Counted from the first letter of the stretch, positions 44,610 through 53,929 are shown. The stretch is DNA of 64,000 nucleotides from Skermanella mucosa (GCF_016765655.2 NZ_CP086106.1:1663501-1727500); one strand, 5' to 3'. Numbers and translations are program-made. Notes: generated by a model not told the origin, from the sequence alone.

Positions 44610-44632
44610 CCGAAACCGTATCAGGGTTTCGG
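44610..44632. terminator. possible convergent terminator hairpin
   Basis: CCGAAACC and GGTTTCGG form an 8-base stem with a 7-base loop, between the M50 fusion gene and the convergent Sel1-like gene, overlapping the latter's stop codon. There is no long T tract on either strand, so termination efficiency is doubtful. Confidence 0.4.
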
Positions 44633-45340
44633 CTTGAGCGCCGGGATCAGCGGTTTCGCCGACACGGAGGCCGACACCTTTCCCGCGCCGGGGAACGCGG
44701 GCTTGGTCGCGGGCCGGGGAACCTGCGGCCCCGCCGCAACAGCCGGGGGCGAAGCGGGAGCAGGTGCCGCCAGGGATGTCGGGGGGACGGCCGGCGACGG
44801 CAACGACACGGGCAATGCTGCCGGCGCGGCTTGGCTGGCCGGCGGGGGAGGGGATTGGATTCCCGCCGCCTCCAGGTGGGTCATCCAGCTTCGTCGCGTG
44901 GCCGGGCGCCTGACCGGACCGACACCGACCGAAACCAGTTCCGCGTCGGTGAAGACCTGGGCCAGCAGGGCTTCGGCCCGGCGCTGGCTGACCGGCGGCA
45001 TGCCGCGCCAGAGTCTCTGCGCATCGCGCGCGGCCGTCGCGGAACCGCCCAGGGCCGCGGCGGTGTACCAGCGCAATGCCGTGGGCGGATCCCATCTGAC
45101 GCCGACGCCCCGGTCGTACAGCCGGCCCAAGACTTCGGCCGCTTCCCAGTCGCCCGATCCGGCTTTCGCGAGCAAGGCGTCGACCGCGGGGCGCGGGACC
45201 GTCCCGGTCTCCATGGCGTCGAGAACGGCCACGGTTTCCGCGGCCCGCGCCGAGGCGGGAACCGGGGCAAGCAGGGGAGCCGCCGGTATCGCCAACGAAA
45301 GCACGACGGAAATAGAGCGCCAGCGTAAGGGGATGGGCAT
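44621..45340 (-). CDS. Sel1-repeat-like secreted protein
   Basis: A 239-residue protein with a signal peptide (SISVVLSLAIPAAPLLAPVPASARA). A Sel1/TPR-like repeat lies at ~65-110 (AAEVLGRLYDRGVGVRWDPPTALRWYTAAALGGSATAARDAQRLW). The C-terminal ~100 residues are Pro/Ala-rich and end in LIPALKPKP. Sel1 repeats usually mediate protein-protein contact in the periplasm. ATG 45340 is chosen for the signal peptide; an ATG at 45373 would add 11 residues and has no better ribosome site. It is convergent with the M50 cassette and probably unrelated to it. Confidence 0.7.
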   Translation of the reverse strand: MPIPLRWRSISVVLSLAIPAAPLLAPVPASARAAETVAVLDAMETGTVPRPAVDALLAKAGSGDWEAAEVLGRLYDRGVGVRWDPPTALRWYTAAALGGSATAARDAQRLWRGMPPVSQRRAEALLAQVFTDAELVSVGVGPVRRPATRRSWMTHLEAAGIQSPPPPASQAAPAALPVSLPSPAVPPTSLAAPAPASPPAVAAGPQVPRPATKPAFPGAGKVSASVSAKPLIPALKPKP

Positions 45341-45514
45341 CTTCAGGATCCAGGCGTGCGATAGGGGAAACATGCAGCCGTAGGATAGGCGGACTGTTTT
45401 GAGAGTTGGTTAATCCTCCAGGCCGCGCTTCTTGCCGGCCGTCCAGGAACCTATCCGTCCGCTCCGGGGTTGGGTTTGCAAAAAACCTGTCCCTGCAGAC
45501 TTCGGAGATCCCTC

Positions 45515-45946
45515 ATGCGTACGCCCGTCACCCTTGCCGCCACCTGCTTCCTGGCATTCGCCGTGCCGGCCTGGGCGCAGCAGGCGACCAGTCCCGCGAC
45601 CCACGAGGACATGCCGGCCCAGGAAGGTCCGCTGGCGACCAACAACGAAGTCGAAAGCCTGATCGGCACGGACGCGGTGGCGGCCGACGGCCGAAAGGTC
45701 GGCACGATCGAGAACCTGCTGATCGCGCCCGACGGGCGCATCGACTATGTCGTCCTGGAGTGGGGCGGGGTGGCCGGGCTCGGGGAGCGGCAGGTGGCCG
45801 TCCCCTGGAACGAGGTCGTGCTGAGCGACGACAACAGCCAGGCCGTGATCGACAAGACCCAGGCACAGCTTGAGGAAATGCAGCGGTACGATCCGGACGT
45901 GCCGGCCGCGGCCGGTATCGAATCGAACATCCGGCCGCTGCGCTGA
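45515..45946 (+). CDS. PRC-barrel domain protein, exported
   Basis: A 143-residue protein with a signal peptide (TPVTLAATCFLAFAVPAWAQQ) and a PRC-barrel domain (~45-115: ESLIGTDAVAADGRKVGTIENLLIAPDGRIDYVVLEWGGVAGLGERQVAVPWNEV). PRC-barrel proteins in photosynthetic relatives stabilise reaction centres, while secreted single-domain forms such as this one are of unknown role, often linked to stress or envelope. GGAGA precedes the ATG. A hairpin of 8-base stem follows at 45979. Confidence 0.82.
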   Translation: MRTPVTLAATCFLAFAVPAWAQQATSPATHEDMPAQEGPLATNNEVESLIGTDAVAADGRKVGTIENLLIAPDGRIDYVVLEWGGVAGLGERQVAVPWNEVVLSDDNSQAVIDKTQAQLEEMQRYDPDVPAAAGIESNIRPLR

Positions 45947-45978
45947 GGCGCCTTCCGGCGACGATGCCGCCGGCTTGC

Positions 45979-46002
45979 GGGGACCCGTCCTACAGGGTCC
46001 CC
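45979..46002. terminator. possible convergent terminator hairpin
   Basis: GGGGACCC and GGGTCCCC pair perfectly around an 8-base loop, overlapping the stop codon of the convergent YccF gene. There is no clear T tract. Confidence 0.4.
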
Positions 46003-46445
46003 GGCACCCGGTAGCCCGCCCGGGCGCGTTCCTCGAGTTCCTCGTTGTAGACGATCCGCTTGCCGATCGGCCACAGCGAGATGATCGCCAGCTTCAGGTG
46101 CGCCCAGGCGAACGGGATGCCGATGATGGTCAGCGCCAATGCGATGGCGGTCAGCACATGGCCCAGGGCCAGCCACCAGCCTGCTAGCAGGAACCAGATC
46201 AGGTTTCCGAAGAAGCCGAGCGGGCTGGTGCCCAGGTCTTCCCGGCCGTCCCACTCGTCTCGGGAAACGGCGGTTCGCCCGAACGGCATCAGGGTATAGC
46301 TGGCGATGTTGAACGCCGAACGGGCCCAGGGCAGGCCGATGATCGTGATCGCCATGATCACCGCGGCGAACAGCCAGGCCACAGCCATCCAGATGCCGCC
46401 CGTGACGATCCACAGGATGTTCAGGATCAGGCTGACAGGGTTCAT
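45990..46445 (-). CDS. YccF domain inner-membrane protein
   Basis: A 151-residue protein containing two YccF repeats, each with a hydrophobic pair and an IIGLPWA/IIGIPFAWAH-type turn (ITIIGLPWARSAFNIASYTLMPFGR and LTIIGIPFAWAHLKLAIISLWPIGK). About four membrane segments are predicted from hydrophobicity. YccF proteins are widespread, with no known biochemical role. AAGGAGAG stands before the ATG at 46445. Transcription is probably independent of the small gene to its right. Confidence 0.88.
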   Translation of the reverse strand: MNPVSLILNILWIVTGGIWMAVAWLFAAVIMAITIIGLPWARSAFNIASYTLMPFGRTAVSRDEWDGREDLGTSPLGFFGNLIWFLLAGWWLALGHVLTAIALALTIIGIPFAWAHLKLAIISLWPIGKRIVYNEELEERARAGYRVPGTL

Positions 46446-46745
46446 GAAATCTCTCCTTCGCCGCAGATATGGGGAGAATCCAGGTGGTTTCCATGGCTTG
46501 ACAGCCCTGTTGCAAACGGGTTCCTACGACGAAAGATCGGTGGCGATAAGGTCGTAAGATGGTTGCTTCGGCGAACGAAACGGCCTATTGCTCTGTTCAT
46601 CCGTGCATGGAACGGCGGCCCCGGCTGCCGTGTCCGCACTCTACCCTGGAGCTTCGCGTGAGCGACAACGGTCCGACTAGCTAGGCGGCCGGGCGTTTTC
46701 TCATCGTCCGTCCGCCTCTGAAAAGAGAATTGAAAGGATGTGACG
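46446..46745. other. 300-bp gap upstream of a small gene
   Basis: A TTGACA (46498-46503) followed by 17 bases and TTCCTA (46521-46526) is a fair plus-strand promoter candidate, but it is 220 bases before the next plus-strand gene. A small RNA or long leader between them is possible. No convincing hairpin with T tract was found to end one. Confidence 0.35.
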
Positions 46746-46964
46746 ATGACGCGCAACCTCGCTGTCGAGTTTCGGATTGCGGCCAACACCCTGCGCCGCC
46801 TCACCGGCAACCCCGATCCCCGCAAAGCTGCCCGCGCCCAGGAGATCCTGGCCGACAAGGCCCTGTTCCGTGAGTTCGTCGACCAGCGTCACCGCGCTCT
46901 GCGCACCCGCGCCGATGTCGCCGCGGAGGGTGACAGTAGCCGCTTGATCCGGTTGGCCGCCTGA
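46746..46964 (+). CDS. small basic protein, unknown function
   Basis: A 72-residue protein, highly charged and helical (LAVEFRIAANTLRRLTGNPDPRKAARAQEILADKALFREFVDQRHRALRTR), with no membrane segment or Cys. AAAGG lies 8-12 bases before the ATG at 46746; a GTG six bases earlier is an alternative. It ends before a 10-base hairpin shared with the SMR gene. No function is assigned. Confidence 0.55.
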   Translation: MTRNLAVEFRIAANTLRRLTGNPDPRKAARAQEILADKALFREFVDQRHRALRTRADVAAEGDSSRLIRLAA

Positions 46965-47000
46965 GCGCGAGCACCCTGGTCGCAGGTCGTGGGAAGGGTC

Positions 47001-47026
47001 GGGCGGGCACGGGTCGGTGCCCGCCC
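47001..47026. terminator. convergent terminator hairpin
   Basis: GGGCGGGCAC and GTGCCCGCCC pair perfectly over 10 bases around a GGGTCG loop between the small gene and the SMR exporter gene. The flanks have only short T runs. Confidence 0.55.
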
Positions 47027-47039
47027 GGTCCTACGCCTT

Positions 47040-47354
47040 TCACTCGACCAGCTTCAGCCCTATGATGCCGGCGATGATCAGCCCGATGGAGGCCAGCCGT
47101 CCGGCGGTCGCCGGCTCGCCGAACAGCACGATTCCGAGCACCGCGGTGCCGAAGGCACCGATACCTGTCCAGACCGCGTAGGCGGTGCCGATCGGCAGGG
47201 TCTTCAGGGCGTAGGCCAGCAGGACCATGCTGGCGGCCATGGCGGCTATGGTCCAGACGCTCGGCCACAGGCGCGAGAAGCCCTCGGTATATTTGAGTCC
47301 GATCGCCCAGCCGGTCTCCAACAGTCCGGCAACGAACAGGATCACCCACGCCAT
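47040..47354 (-). CDS. SMR family exporter, SugE/Gdx type
   Basis: A 104-residue protein with four membrane helices. The opening [31 protein letters not shown] has the essential Glu (residue ~13) and the GLKYTEGF...WPS pattern of the SugE/Gdx branch, which exports guanidinium, rather than the EmrE multidrug branch. GGAAGAAGGAA precedes the ATG at 47354. I looked for a guanidine riboswitch upstream and did not see one. It is divergent from mobB. Confidence 0.87.
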   Translation of the reverse strand: MAWVILFVAGLLETGWAIGLKYTEGFSRLWPSVWTIAAMAASMVLLAYALKTLPIGTAYAVWTGIGAFGTAVLGIVLFGEPATAGRLASIGLIIAGIIGLKLVE

Positions 47355-47464
47355 CGTGTTTCCTTCTTCCTTTTCCAAGTTTCGGCGGAGGCCGCCGACC
47401 TTCACCGTAGCGGATCGGGTCTCGCCGTCCTAATCTGCGTCACGATCGCAGCAACGGATTCACC

Positions 47465-47992
47465 ATGAAGATATTCGGCATCGCCGGCTGGAGCGGCAGC
47501 GGCAAGACAACGCTCATGGTCCGCCTCCTGCCCGAACTGAACGCCCTGGGCCTGCGCGTTTCCACCATGAAGCATGCCCATCATGCGTTCGACGTCGATC
47601 AGCCGGGCAAGGACTCCCACAGCCACCGCATGGCCGGAGCTTCCGAGGTGTTGATCACGTCGGCCAACCGCTGGGCCCTGATGCACGAGAATCGGGGGGA
47701 GCCGGAGCCTTCGATCGAGGAACTCGTCCGGCACATGACGCCGGTCGATCTTCTGCTTATCGAGGGCTTCAAGCGCTCGCCGCACCCCAAGCTGGAAGTG
47801 TTCCGCCGCGCCACCGGCAAGCCGCTGCTGGCGCTCGAGGATTCGTCGGTCGTCGCGGTCGCCTGCGACGGCCCCGTCCCCGAAGTGACCGTTCCCGTGC
47901 TCGATCTCAACCAGCCCGCGGAAATTGCCCGCTTCCTAATGACGCACTGCAGCATGGGGTCTCGCGATAACGCAGCCGGTACGGGTAGTTGA
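47465..47992 (+). CDS. mobB: molybdopterin-guanine dinucleotide biosynthesis protein B
   Basis: A 175-residue P-loop GTPase. The Walker A is IAGWSGSGKTTLMVRLLP (~6-23), followed by TMKHAHHAFDVDQPGKDSHSHRMAGA (~38-63), the conserved substrate-contact block, and DLLLIEGFKRSPHPKLEVFR. MobB assists MobA in converting molybdenum cofactor to the bis-MGD form. mobA is not in the window. moaA lies ~13 kb away, showing that the pathway genes are dispersed. Confidence 0.92.
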   Translation: MKIFGIAGWSGSGKTTLMVRLLPELNALGLRVSTMKHAHHAFDVDQPGKDSHSHRMAGASEVLITSANRWALMHENRGEPEPSIEELVRHMTPVDLLLIEGFKRSPHPKLEVFRRATGKPLLALEDSSVVAVACDGPVPEVTVPVLDLNQPAEIARFLMTHCSMGSRDNAAGTGS

Positions 47993-48028
47993 CGCCGGAA
48001 GGGTCGATTGTTTCTCTCCTGAAACTGA

Positions 48029-48056
48029 TTGATTCCCCGCCGAGCGAACGTATCAT
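48029..48056 (+). promoter_or_regulatory. candidate promoter for the PAS-EAL gene
   Basis: TTGATT (48029-48034), 16-base spacer, TATCAT (48051-48056), 78 bases before the ATG at 48134. The hexamers are near consensus but unverified. Confidence 0.4.
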
Positions 48057-48133
48057 TAGTCGCTGAGTCCGGATTCAACGCCGCATGGTTGTGGCGTGCG
48101 AAGCCACGATGCATGATGCGTGAGGAGAAGCTG

Positions 48134-50296
48134 ATGACGACCCTGTCTGACGTCGGGCACGAGGGGGACGGAAGTCCCGGCGCTCCGATGGCGGACCACC
48201 CGGCCTCGTCGTTTGGCTTCCAGGGACTTTTGACGCCGGGCACGGCCCTCCATGCAACTCCGCTTTACGCGATCCTGGATTTGGCGGGCGACGCCTTCGT
48301 GGTGATCGACGCGCAGTTCCGGATCGTCCTGTTCAACCGGGCGGCGGAACGGATTTTCCAGTACGACACGGCCGACGTGATCGGGCGATCGGTCCACATG
48401 CTGCTGCCGGAGCGTTACAGGTCCCAGCATGGCAGGCAGATGAGGGAGTTCCAGGCTCACTCCGACGCCTCCCGGCTGATGGGCGAGCGTCGGCAGATCT
48501 GCGGGATGCGGCGCGACGGGACCGAGTTCCCGGCCGAAGCCTCGATCGCCTGGGTCAGCCTGGACGGTGGCGGAGCCTATGTCGTCGTCCTGCGCGATAT
48601 CACGGAGCGGACCCGCGCCGAACAGCAGACCGCGCGGTTCGGCCGCATCATCGAGCAGTCGATCAACGAGATCTTCGTCTTCGATGCCGAGACCCACCGA
48701 TTCGTGCTGGTCAACCGGCAGGCGCGCGAGAATCTGGGCTATTCGGCCGATGAAATGATGCGCATGACGCCGATGGACCTGAAGTTCGAGTTCGGCGAGG
48801 AGGCTTTCGCCGAACTGCTCCGTCCGCTCCAGGACGGCACCATGGACGAGGTCAGCTTCGAGACCTTCCACCAGCGGCGCGACGGCTCGACCTACGAGGT
48901 CGAGGTGAGGGTCCAGCTGCTGCGCAACGAGACGCCGCCCGTCTTCGTCGCGATCGCCCGCGACATCACCGAGCGTTCCCATTTCGAGACGCTGATCCGG
49001 CGCCAGTCGCTCTATGACGCGCTGACGCTGCTGCCCAACCGCACCCTGTTCACCGAGCGGCTGTCCCTCGCCGCGGAGGAGCGCCAGCAGGATGGCGGCC
49101 ATGGCGGGCTGCTGCTGATCGATCTGCTGGGATTCCGCATGGTGATCGACAGCATGGGCCGCGCCGCCGGCGATCAGGCTATCCAGGAAGCCGCGCGGCG
49201 GCTGGCCGGCTGCCTGCGGTCCACCGACACCTTGGCGCGGCTGGAAGCATCGGAGTTCGCGGTGCTCGCCCCCAGCATCGACCAGTCCTCCCGCATCGGC
49301 GTGCTGGCCGACAGGATCCTGGCCGCCTTCGAAGCACCCGTCGAATTGGACGGGATCGAGGTCAAGCTTTCCCCCGCCCTCGGGATCACCAGTTTTCCCG
49401 GCGACGGAGTCGATTCGGACATCCTGATGCGCAACGCCGACGCCGCGCTTTGGAGCGCCCGCGAGGCGGAGCCGCCGCACAAATGCTTCTACAGCTCCGA
49501 TCTCGACACCGAGGTGAACACCCGGATCGCCATCAAGTCGGGCCTCGCCCGCGCCCTTGAGCGGGGCGAGTTCTCCCTTGTGTTCCAGCCCAAGGTCGAT
49601 CTCAAGAGCTGGACCGTCTGCGGCTGCGAGGCCCTGCTGCGCTGGCGCAACGCGGATCTCGGCAACGTCTCGCCGGCCTCCTTCGTGCCCGTTCTGGAGG
49701 AGACCGGCCTGATCATCCCCGTCGGCGAGTGGGTCCTGGAAACCGCCTGCCGCCAGTGCCGGCTGCTGATCGACCGGGGGTTCTCGAACATCCGCATGGC
49801 GATCAACCTGTCGGTCCGTCAGATCCGGCCTTCGTTTCCCGCCACCCTGATCGACATCCTGGAGCGGACCGGGCTGAAGCCCGACGACATCGAGCTGGAG
49901 ATCACGGAAAGCGTCGTGATGAAGGACAGCGTCGAGGTCGTCCAGCTTCTCCAGGAACTGGCCGACATGGGAGTCCATCTGGCGCTCGATGATTTCGGCA
50001 CCGGCTACTCGTCGCTCAGCTATCTGAAGCTGATGCCGCTGGAGACCATCAAGATCGACCGCTCGCTGATCACCGATATCGCCACCGGCGCGGAGGACGC
50101 GGAGATCGTGCGCGCGGTGATCGACATGGGGCATTCCATGTCCCGGCGCATCGTCGCCGAAGGGGTCGAGACCGAACAGCAGCTTGCCCACCTGCGCCGC
50201 CTGGGCTGCGACGAGATCCAGGGCTACCTGTTCAGCCGACCCATAGCGGGTCCGGACCTGATGAAGCTGCTGGAGGGCTTTTCAACCTATGCCTGA
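48134..50296 (+). CDS. PAS-PAS-GGDEF(degenerate)-EAL cyclic-di-GMP phosphodiesterase
   Basis: A 720-residue soluble sensor. Two PAS domains (~50-155 and ~165-285; AFVVIDAQFRIVLFNRAAERIF and EIFVFDAETHRFVLVNRQA) precede a diguanylate cyclase-like domain (~295-450). Its active site reads LEASEF where GG[D/E]EF is expected, so it should not make c-di-GMP and may instead bind GTP. The EAL domain (~460-715) keeps EALLRW, INLSVRQI, ELEITESVV, DDFGTGYSSLSYLK, IKIDRSL and AEGVET, the full metal and catalytic set, so it is predicted to degrade c-di-GMP. GAGGAG precedes the ATG. A receiver protein follows downstream. Confidence 0.92.
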   Translation: MTTLSDVGHEGDGSPGAPMADHPASSFGFQGLLTPGTALHATPLYAILDLAGDAFVVIDAQFRIVLFNRAAERIFQYDTADVIGRSVHMLLPERYRSQHGRQMREFQAHSDASRLMGERRQICGMRRDGTEFPAEASIAWVSLDGGGAYVVVLRDITERTRAEQQTARFGRIIEQSINEIFVFDAETHRFVLVNRQARENLGYSADEMMRMTPMDLKFEFGEEAFAELLRPLQDGTMDEVSFETFHQRRDGSTYEVEVRVQLLRNETPPVFVAIARDITERSHFETLIRRQSLYDALTLLPNRTLFTERLSLAAEERQQDGGHGGLLLIDLLGFRMVIDSMGRAAGDQAIQEAARRLAGCLRSTDTLARLEASEFAVLAPSIDQSSRIGVLADRILAAFEAPVELDGIEVKLSPALGITSFPGDGVDSDILMRNADAALWSAREAEPPHKCFYSSDLDTEVNTRIAIKSGLARALERGEFSLVFQPKVDLKSWTVCGCEALLRWRNADLGNVSPASFVPVLEETGLIIPVGEWVLETACRQCRLLIDRGFSNIRMAINLSVRQIRPSFPATLIDILERTGLKPDDIELEITESVVMKDSVEVVQLLQELADMGVHLALDDFGTGYSSLSYLKLMPLETIKIDRSLITDIATGAEDAEIVRAVIDMGHSMSRRIVAEGVETEQQLAHLRRLGCDEIQGYLFSRPIAGPDLMKLLEGFSTYA

Positions 50297-50327
50297 TGGC
50301 TAGGGGGCTTCGATCCAACCTACCCAC

Positions 50328-50378
50328 TTGCATATTCCCGCCGGTTCGGATATGACGTCTGAGTAAGACAGTTCTGTC
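50328..50378 (+). promoter_or_regulatory. candidate promoter and palindrome before the receiver gene
   Basis: TTGCAT (50328-50333), 17 bases, TATGAC (50351-50356), then GACAG-TT-CTGTC (50367-50378), a perfect 5-base inverted repeat at the likely start point, as for a repressor operator or response-regulator site. Confidence 0.4.
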
Positions 50379-50392
50379 CATAAGAGGCATGA

Positions 50393-50800
50393 ATGAAGGC
50401 GGCCCACCCGATCAAGGTACTCTGCGTCGATGACAACGCCATGATCGTCATGGCGACGCAGGCCACCATCGACGCCACGCCCGATATGGATTGCGTCGGC
50501 TGCCTGTACTCCGCGGACGAGCTTGTCGATACGGTCGCGGAACTCCGCCCGGATGCCGTCCTGCTCGACCTCACCATGCCGGGCAAGGAGCCGCTGGCAG
50601 CACTCCGTGAACTGACCGATGCCCATCCGGAAGTGCCGGTCATCGTCTTCAGCGGCCTGAGCGACCGGAGATCGGCGGAAAAGGCCTTCGCCGCGGGGGC
50701 CCGCCGTTACTTGACCAAGGGGGGCGACGGGCGGCCCGTGCTGGACGCGATTCGCGCCGTCGCTTCCGAACAGCAACCGCCCCTGGCCGTCGCCAGCTGA
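50393..50800 (+). CDS. stand-alone response regulator receiver protein
   Basis: A 135-residue single REC domain. The acidic pair is in VLCVDDNAMI, the phosphoacceptor Asp in AVLLDLTMPG (~residue 59), Ser in VIVFSGLSD, and Lys in YLTKGG. There is no output domain, so it likely acts through protein contact, for example with a sensor kinase or the PAS-EAL protein encoded just upstream. AAGAGG precedes the ATG. It has its own putative promoter and a palindrome in front. It ends 2 bases from the convergent RND gene. Confidence 0.88.
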   Translation: MKAAHPIKVLCVDDNAMIVMATQATIDATPDMDCVGCLYSADELVDTVAELRPDAVLLDLTMPGKEPLAALRELTDAHPEVPVIVFSGLSDRRSAEKAFAAGARRYLTKGGDGRPVLDAIRAVASEQQPPLAVAS

Positions 50801-50802
50801 GC

Positions 50803-53800
50803 CTACTCCGCCGGCAAGCCCTCCGTCGGCTTGGCGTGCTGCAGCTCCAGTTCCTGGATGCGGCGGCGTATCCGGCCGATCGGCTGGAGCCGGCGCGCCA
50901 GCAGGCTGTAGAGCAGGGGCGTGCCGAACAGCGACAGCAGCGACCCGACCGAGACGCCGCCGACGATTACCAGCCCGATCGCCATCCGGCTCTCCGCGCC
51001 GGCACCTTCCGCCATGGCGAGCGGCACCGCGCCGAATACCGTGGCGATGCTGGTCATCAGGATCGGGCGCAGCCGGGTCGCGGCGGCCTCCCGGATCGCC
51101 GCGTCCATGGCCTTGCCCTCGTCGCGCATCTGGTTGGCGAATTCGACGATCAGGATGGCGTTCTTGGCGATCAGGCCGATCAGCATCACCAGCCCGATCT
51201 GGGTGTAGATGTTCAGCGTCATGGCGCTGGCGACGATCGCCGCCAGGCCGCCGAACAGGGCGAGCGGCACCGTGAGCATGACGATGGAGGGCAGCGTGAA
51301 GCTCTCGAACTGCGCGGCCAGCACCAGGAAGGCGATCAGCAGCGCCATGCCGAACGCGAAATAGATCGCGGCGCTCGATTCCTGCAGCTCCCGCGCCGAG
51401 CCGTCGAAGGTCAGCCTGACCTGGCCGGGCAGCACCTCGGCCGCCGCCTTCCGCACCACGTCGATGGCGGTGCCCATGGCGATGCCTTCCAGGTTGGCCG
51501 TGACGGTGATCGCGCGCAGCCGGTCGACCCGGCCCAGCTCGCTGGGGCCGGCGACGTCCCGGACGGTCACGACGCTGGAGAGCGGCACCAGCTGTTCCGA
51601 CGTTCCGGCGCGCAGGAAGATGTTCGACAGGTCGCGCGGGTTGGCGCGGTCGCTGCCCGTGGCCTGGACCACCACGTCGTATTCCTCGCCGCGGTCGGTG
51701 AAGCGCGTGACGGTCCGCCCGCCGACCAGCGTCTCCAGGGTTTCGCCGATCGCCCGCGTGCCGAGCCCCAGGTCGGCCGCGCGGTCGCGGTCCACCGTGA
51801 TCCGGAGCTGCGGCTTGGTCTCGTCGTAGTTCGCCTGGATCGTGCCGAACCCCGGCTCGTCGCGCAGGCGGTCGATCAGCAGGTCGCGCCAGACCGCCAG
51901 TTCCTCGTAGCTGCTGCCGCCCAGGACGACCTGCACCTGGTTGAGCGCGCCGCTGCGGGCGATGCCGCCGCCCGCGAAGGCCGCGACCCGGGCGCCCGGC
52001 ACCGCCTGCAGCTTGCCGCGCAGCTCCGCCATCAGGGCCGACTGCGGCCGGGCACGCCGGTCCCACGGCGCCAGCCGGACCTGGATCGTCGCCCGGTTCA
52101 CGCCGGTCTGGCCGCCCCATCCGGGGTTCAGGATCGCCAGCACGCTGGAGACTTCGCCGCTTTCCCGGTAGGGCGCCAGGATGCGCTCGACCGCCTCCAT
52201 TTCCCGCTTGGTGAAGTCCTGGCTGGCGCCTTCCGGCGCGGTCACCGTGATGCGGAAGCTGCCGCGATCCTCCGGCGGGGTGAACTCCTGCGGCACCAGG
52301 GTGAACAGGTACCAGGTGGCCCCGGTCAGCGCGCCGAGCAGGGCCAGCATCAGGACGGGTGCGGCCAGCACGCCGTCCAGGACCCTGGAATAGGCCCGGG
52401 TCATCCCGTCGAAGAACCGTTCGGTCAGGCGGAACACCGCCCCGCCGTGGTGGCCGCGCAGCACCTGCGAGCACATCATCGGCGTCAGCGTCAGGGCCAC
52501 CAGCGCGGAGAAGGCGACCGACGCCCCCAGCGTGACCGCGAACTCCTTGAAGAAGCGGCCGACCGTGTCCTGCAGCAGGACGAGCGGGAAGATCACCGCG
52601 ATCAGCACCGCCGTGGTCGCGATCACCGCGAAGCCGATCTGGCCGGCGCCGCGATAGGCCGCCAGCAGCGGCGGCTCGCCCAGCTCGATCCGGCGGCTGA
52701 CATTCTCGACCACGATGATCGCGTCGTCCACCACCAGCCCGATCGCGAGCACCAGTGCCAGCAGGGTCAGCACGTTGATCGAATAGCCGAGCGCCGCCAG
52801 CACGGTGAAGGCGGCTATGATCGACACCGGGATGGCGACCGCCGGGATGATCGTGGCGCGCAGGTCGCGGAGGAACGCCCAGGTGACCAGGACCACCAAG
52901 CCCAGCGCGATCGTCAGGGCGTGGAACACCTGGTAGATCGATTCGGCGATGAACACGCTCTCGTCGAACGACACGTCGATGGCCGCGTCCCCGGGCAAGG
53001 TGGTGCCGACCTGCCGGAGCAGCGCCTTGACGCCCTCCGCCACCTCCATCGTGTTGGCGGTCGCCTGCTTGGTGACGCCCAGGCCGACGGCGGCGCGGCC
53101 GTTGACCGTGTAGTCCCCGCGGTCGTCGCGGGTGCCCAGCTCCACCCGCGCCACGTCGCCCAGCCGGATGAAGTCCCCGCTCCGCTGGGAAATGACGATG
53201 CGGGAGAACTGCTCGGCCCGTGACAGCCGGGTATCGGTGCGGACGGTGAACTCCCGCTGCGCCGACTCGATTCGGCCGGCCGGCAGCTCCGCGTTCTCCC
53301 GTCGGAGTGCCGTTTCGACGTCCTGGACGGTCAGATTGCGGGCCGCGAGCGCGCTCCGGTCCAGCCAGACGCGCATCGCGTAGATCCGCTGGCCGCTGAT
53401 CCGCACGTCGGCGACGCCTGGGACGGCGGTGATCTGGTCGACCAGGACGCGCCGGGCATAGTCGGTCAGCTCCAGCCGGCTGAGCTGTTCGCTGGTCAGG
53501 GTCGCCCACAGGATCGGCGAGCTGTCGCTGTCCACCTTGGCGATGACGGGAGCGTCGGCTTCGTCCGGCAGGCTGCGGGCCGCGCGCGAGACGCGGTCCC
53601 GCACGTCGTTGGCGGCCCCCTCGATGTCGCGGGTCAGCAGGAACTCGATCCGGACGTTGGACGATCCCTCGCGGCTGGTCGAGCGGATCGTCTTGATCCC
53701 CTCGACGCCGCTGACGGCGCCCTCCATCACCTGGGTGATCTGGGTCTCGATCACCTCGGCCGACGCGCCCTCGTAGCTGGTGCTGATCGAGACGACCGGT

Positions 53801-53925
53801 GGATCGACGCTGGGATACTCGCGCACCGGAAGCTTCGTGAAGGCGAAGATGCCGAAGACCACCAGCAGGGCGTTGAGCACGATGGCGAGCACCGGGCGCT
53901 GGATCGAGACGTCGGATAGCACCAT
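50803..53925 (-). CDS. RND efflux permease, HAE1 type
   Basis: A 1040-residue inner-membrane pump of 12 membrane segments with two large periplasmic loops. The proton-relay DD is in AIGLVVDDAIIVVENV (~400-415), and the N-terminal block is VLSDVSIQRPVLAIVLNALLVVFGIFAF. The loops follow the AcrB-like pattern (porter and docking subdomains) and GSGLPLSV-like turns. It exports hydrophobic or toxic compounds via TolC. The adaptor gene lies 4 bases upstream. No TetR/MarR regulator or TolC gene is next to it. Confidence 0.93.
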   Translation of the reverse strand: MVLSDVSIQRPVLAIVLNALLVVFGIFAFTKLPVREYPSVDPPVVSISTSYEGASAEVIETQITQVMEGAVSGVEGIKTIRSTSREGSSNVRIEFLLTRDIEGAANDVRDRVSRAARSLPDEADAPVIAKVDSDSSPILWATLTSEQLSRLELTDYARRVLVDQITAVPGVADVRISGQRIYAMRVWLDRSALAARNLTVQDVETALRRENAELPAGRIESAQREFTVRTDTRLSRAEQFSRIVISQRSGDFIRLGDVARVELGTRDDRGDYTVNGRAAVGLGVTKQATANTMEVAEGVKALLRQVGTTLPGDAAIDVSFDESVFIAESIYQVFHALTIALGLVVLVTWAFLRDLRATIIPAVAIPVSIIAAFTVLAALGYSINVLTLLALVLAIGLVVDDAIIVVENVSRRIELGEPPLLAAYRGAGQIGFAVIATTAVLIAVIFPLVLLQDTVGRFFKEFAVTLGASVAFSALVALTLTPMMCSQVLRGHHGGAVFRLTERFFDGMTRAYSRVLDGVLAAPVLMLALLGALTGATWYLFTLVPQEFTPPEDRGSFRITVTAPEGASQDFTKREMEAVERILAPYRESGEVSSVLAILNPGWGGQTGVNRATIQVRLAPWDRRARPQSALMAELRGKLQAVPGARVAAFAGGGIARSGALNQVQVVLGGSSYEELAVWRDLLIDRLRDEPGFGTIQANYDETKPQLRITVDRDRAADLGLGTRAIGETLETLVGGRTVTRFTDRGEEYDVVVQATGSDRANPRDLSNIFLRAGTSEQLVPLSSVVTVRDVAGPSELGRVDRLRAITVTANLEGIAMGTAIDVVRKAAAEVLPGQVRLTFDGSARELQESSAAIYFAFGMALLIAFLVLAAQFESFTLPSIVMLTVPLALFGGLAAIVASAMTLNIYTQIGLVMLIGLIAKNAILIVEFANQMRDEGKAMDAAIREAAATRLRPILMTSIATVFGAVPLAMAEGAGAESRMAIGLVIVGGVSVGSLLSLFGTPLLYSLLARRLQPIGRIRRRIQELELQHAKPTEGLPAE

Positions 53926-53929
53926 GGGT

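Noticed and set aside
47355..47464. Guanidine riboswitch upstream of the SugE/Gdx-type gene
   Set aside because: No ACGR hairpin pair or ykkC-type core could be drawn in the 110-base spacer.
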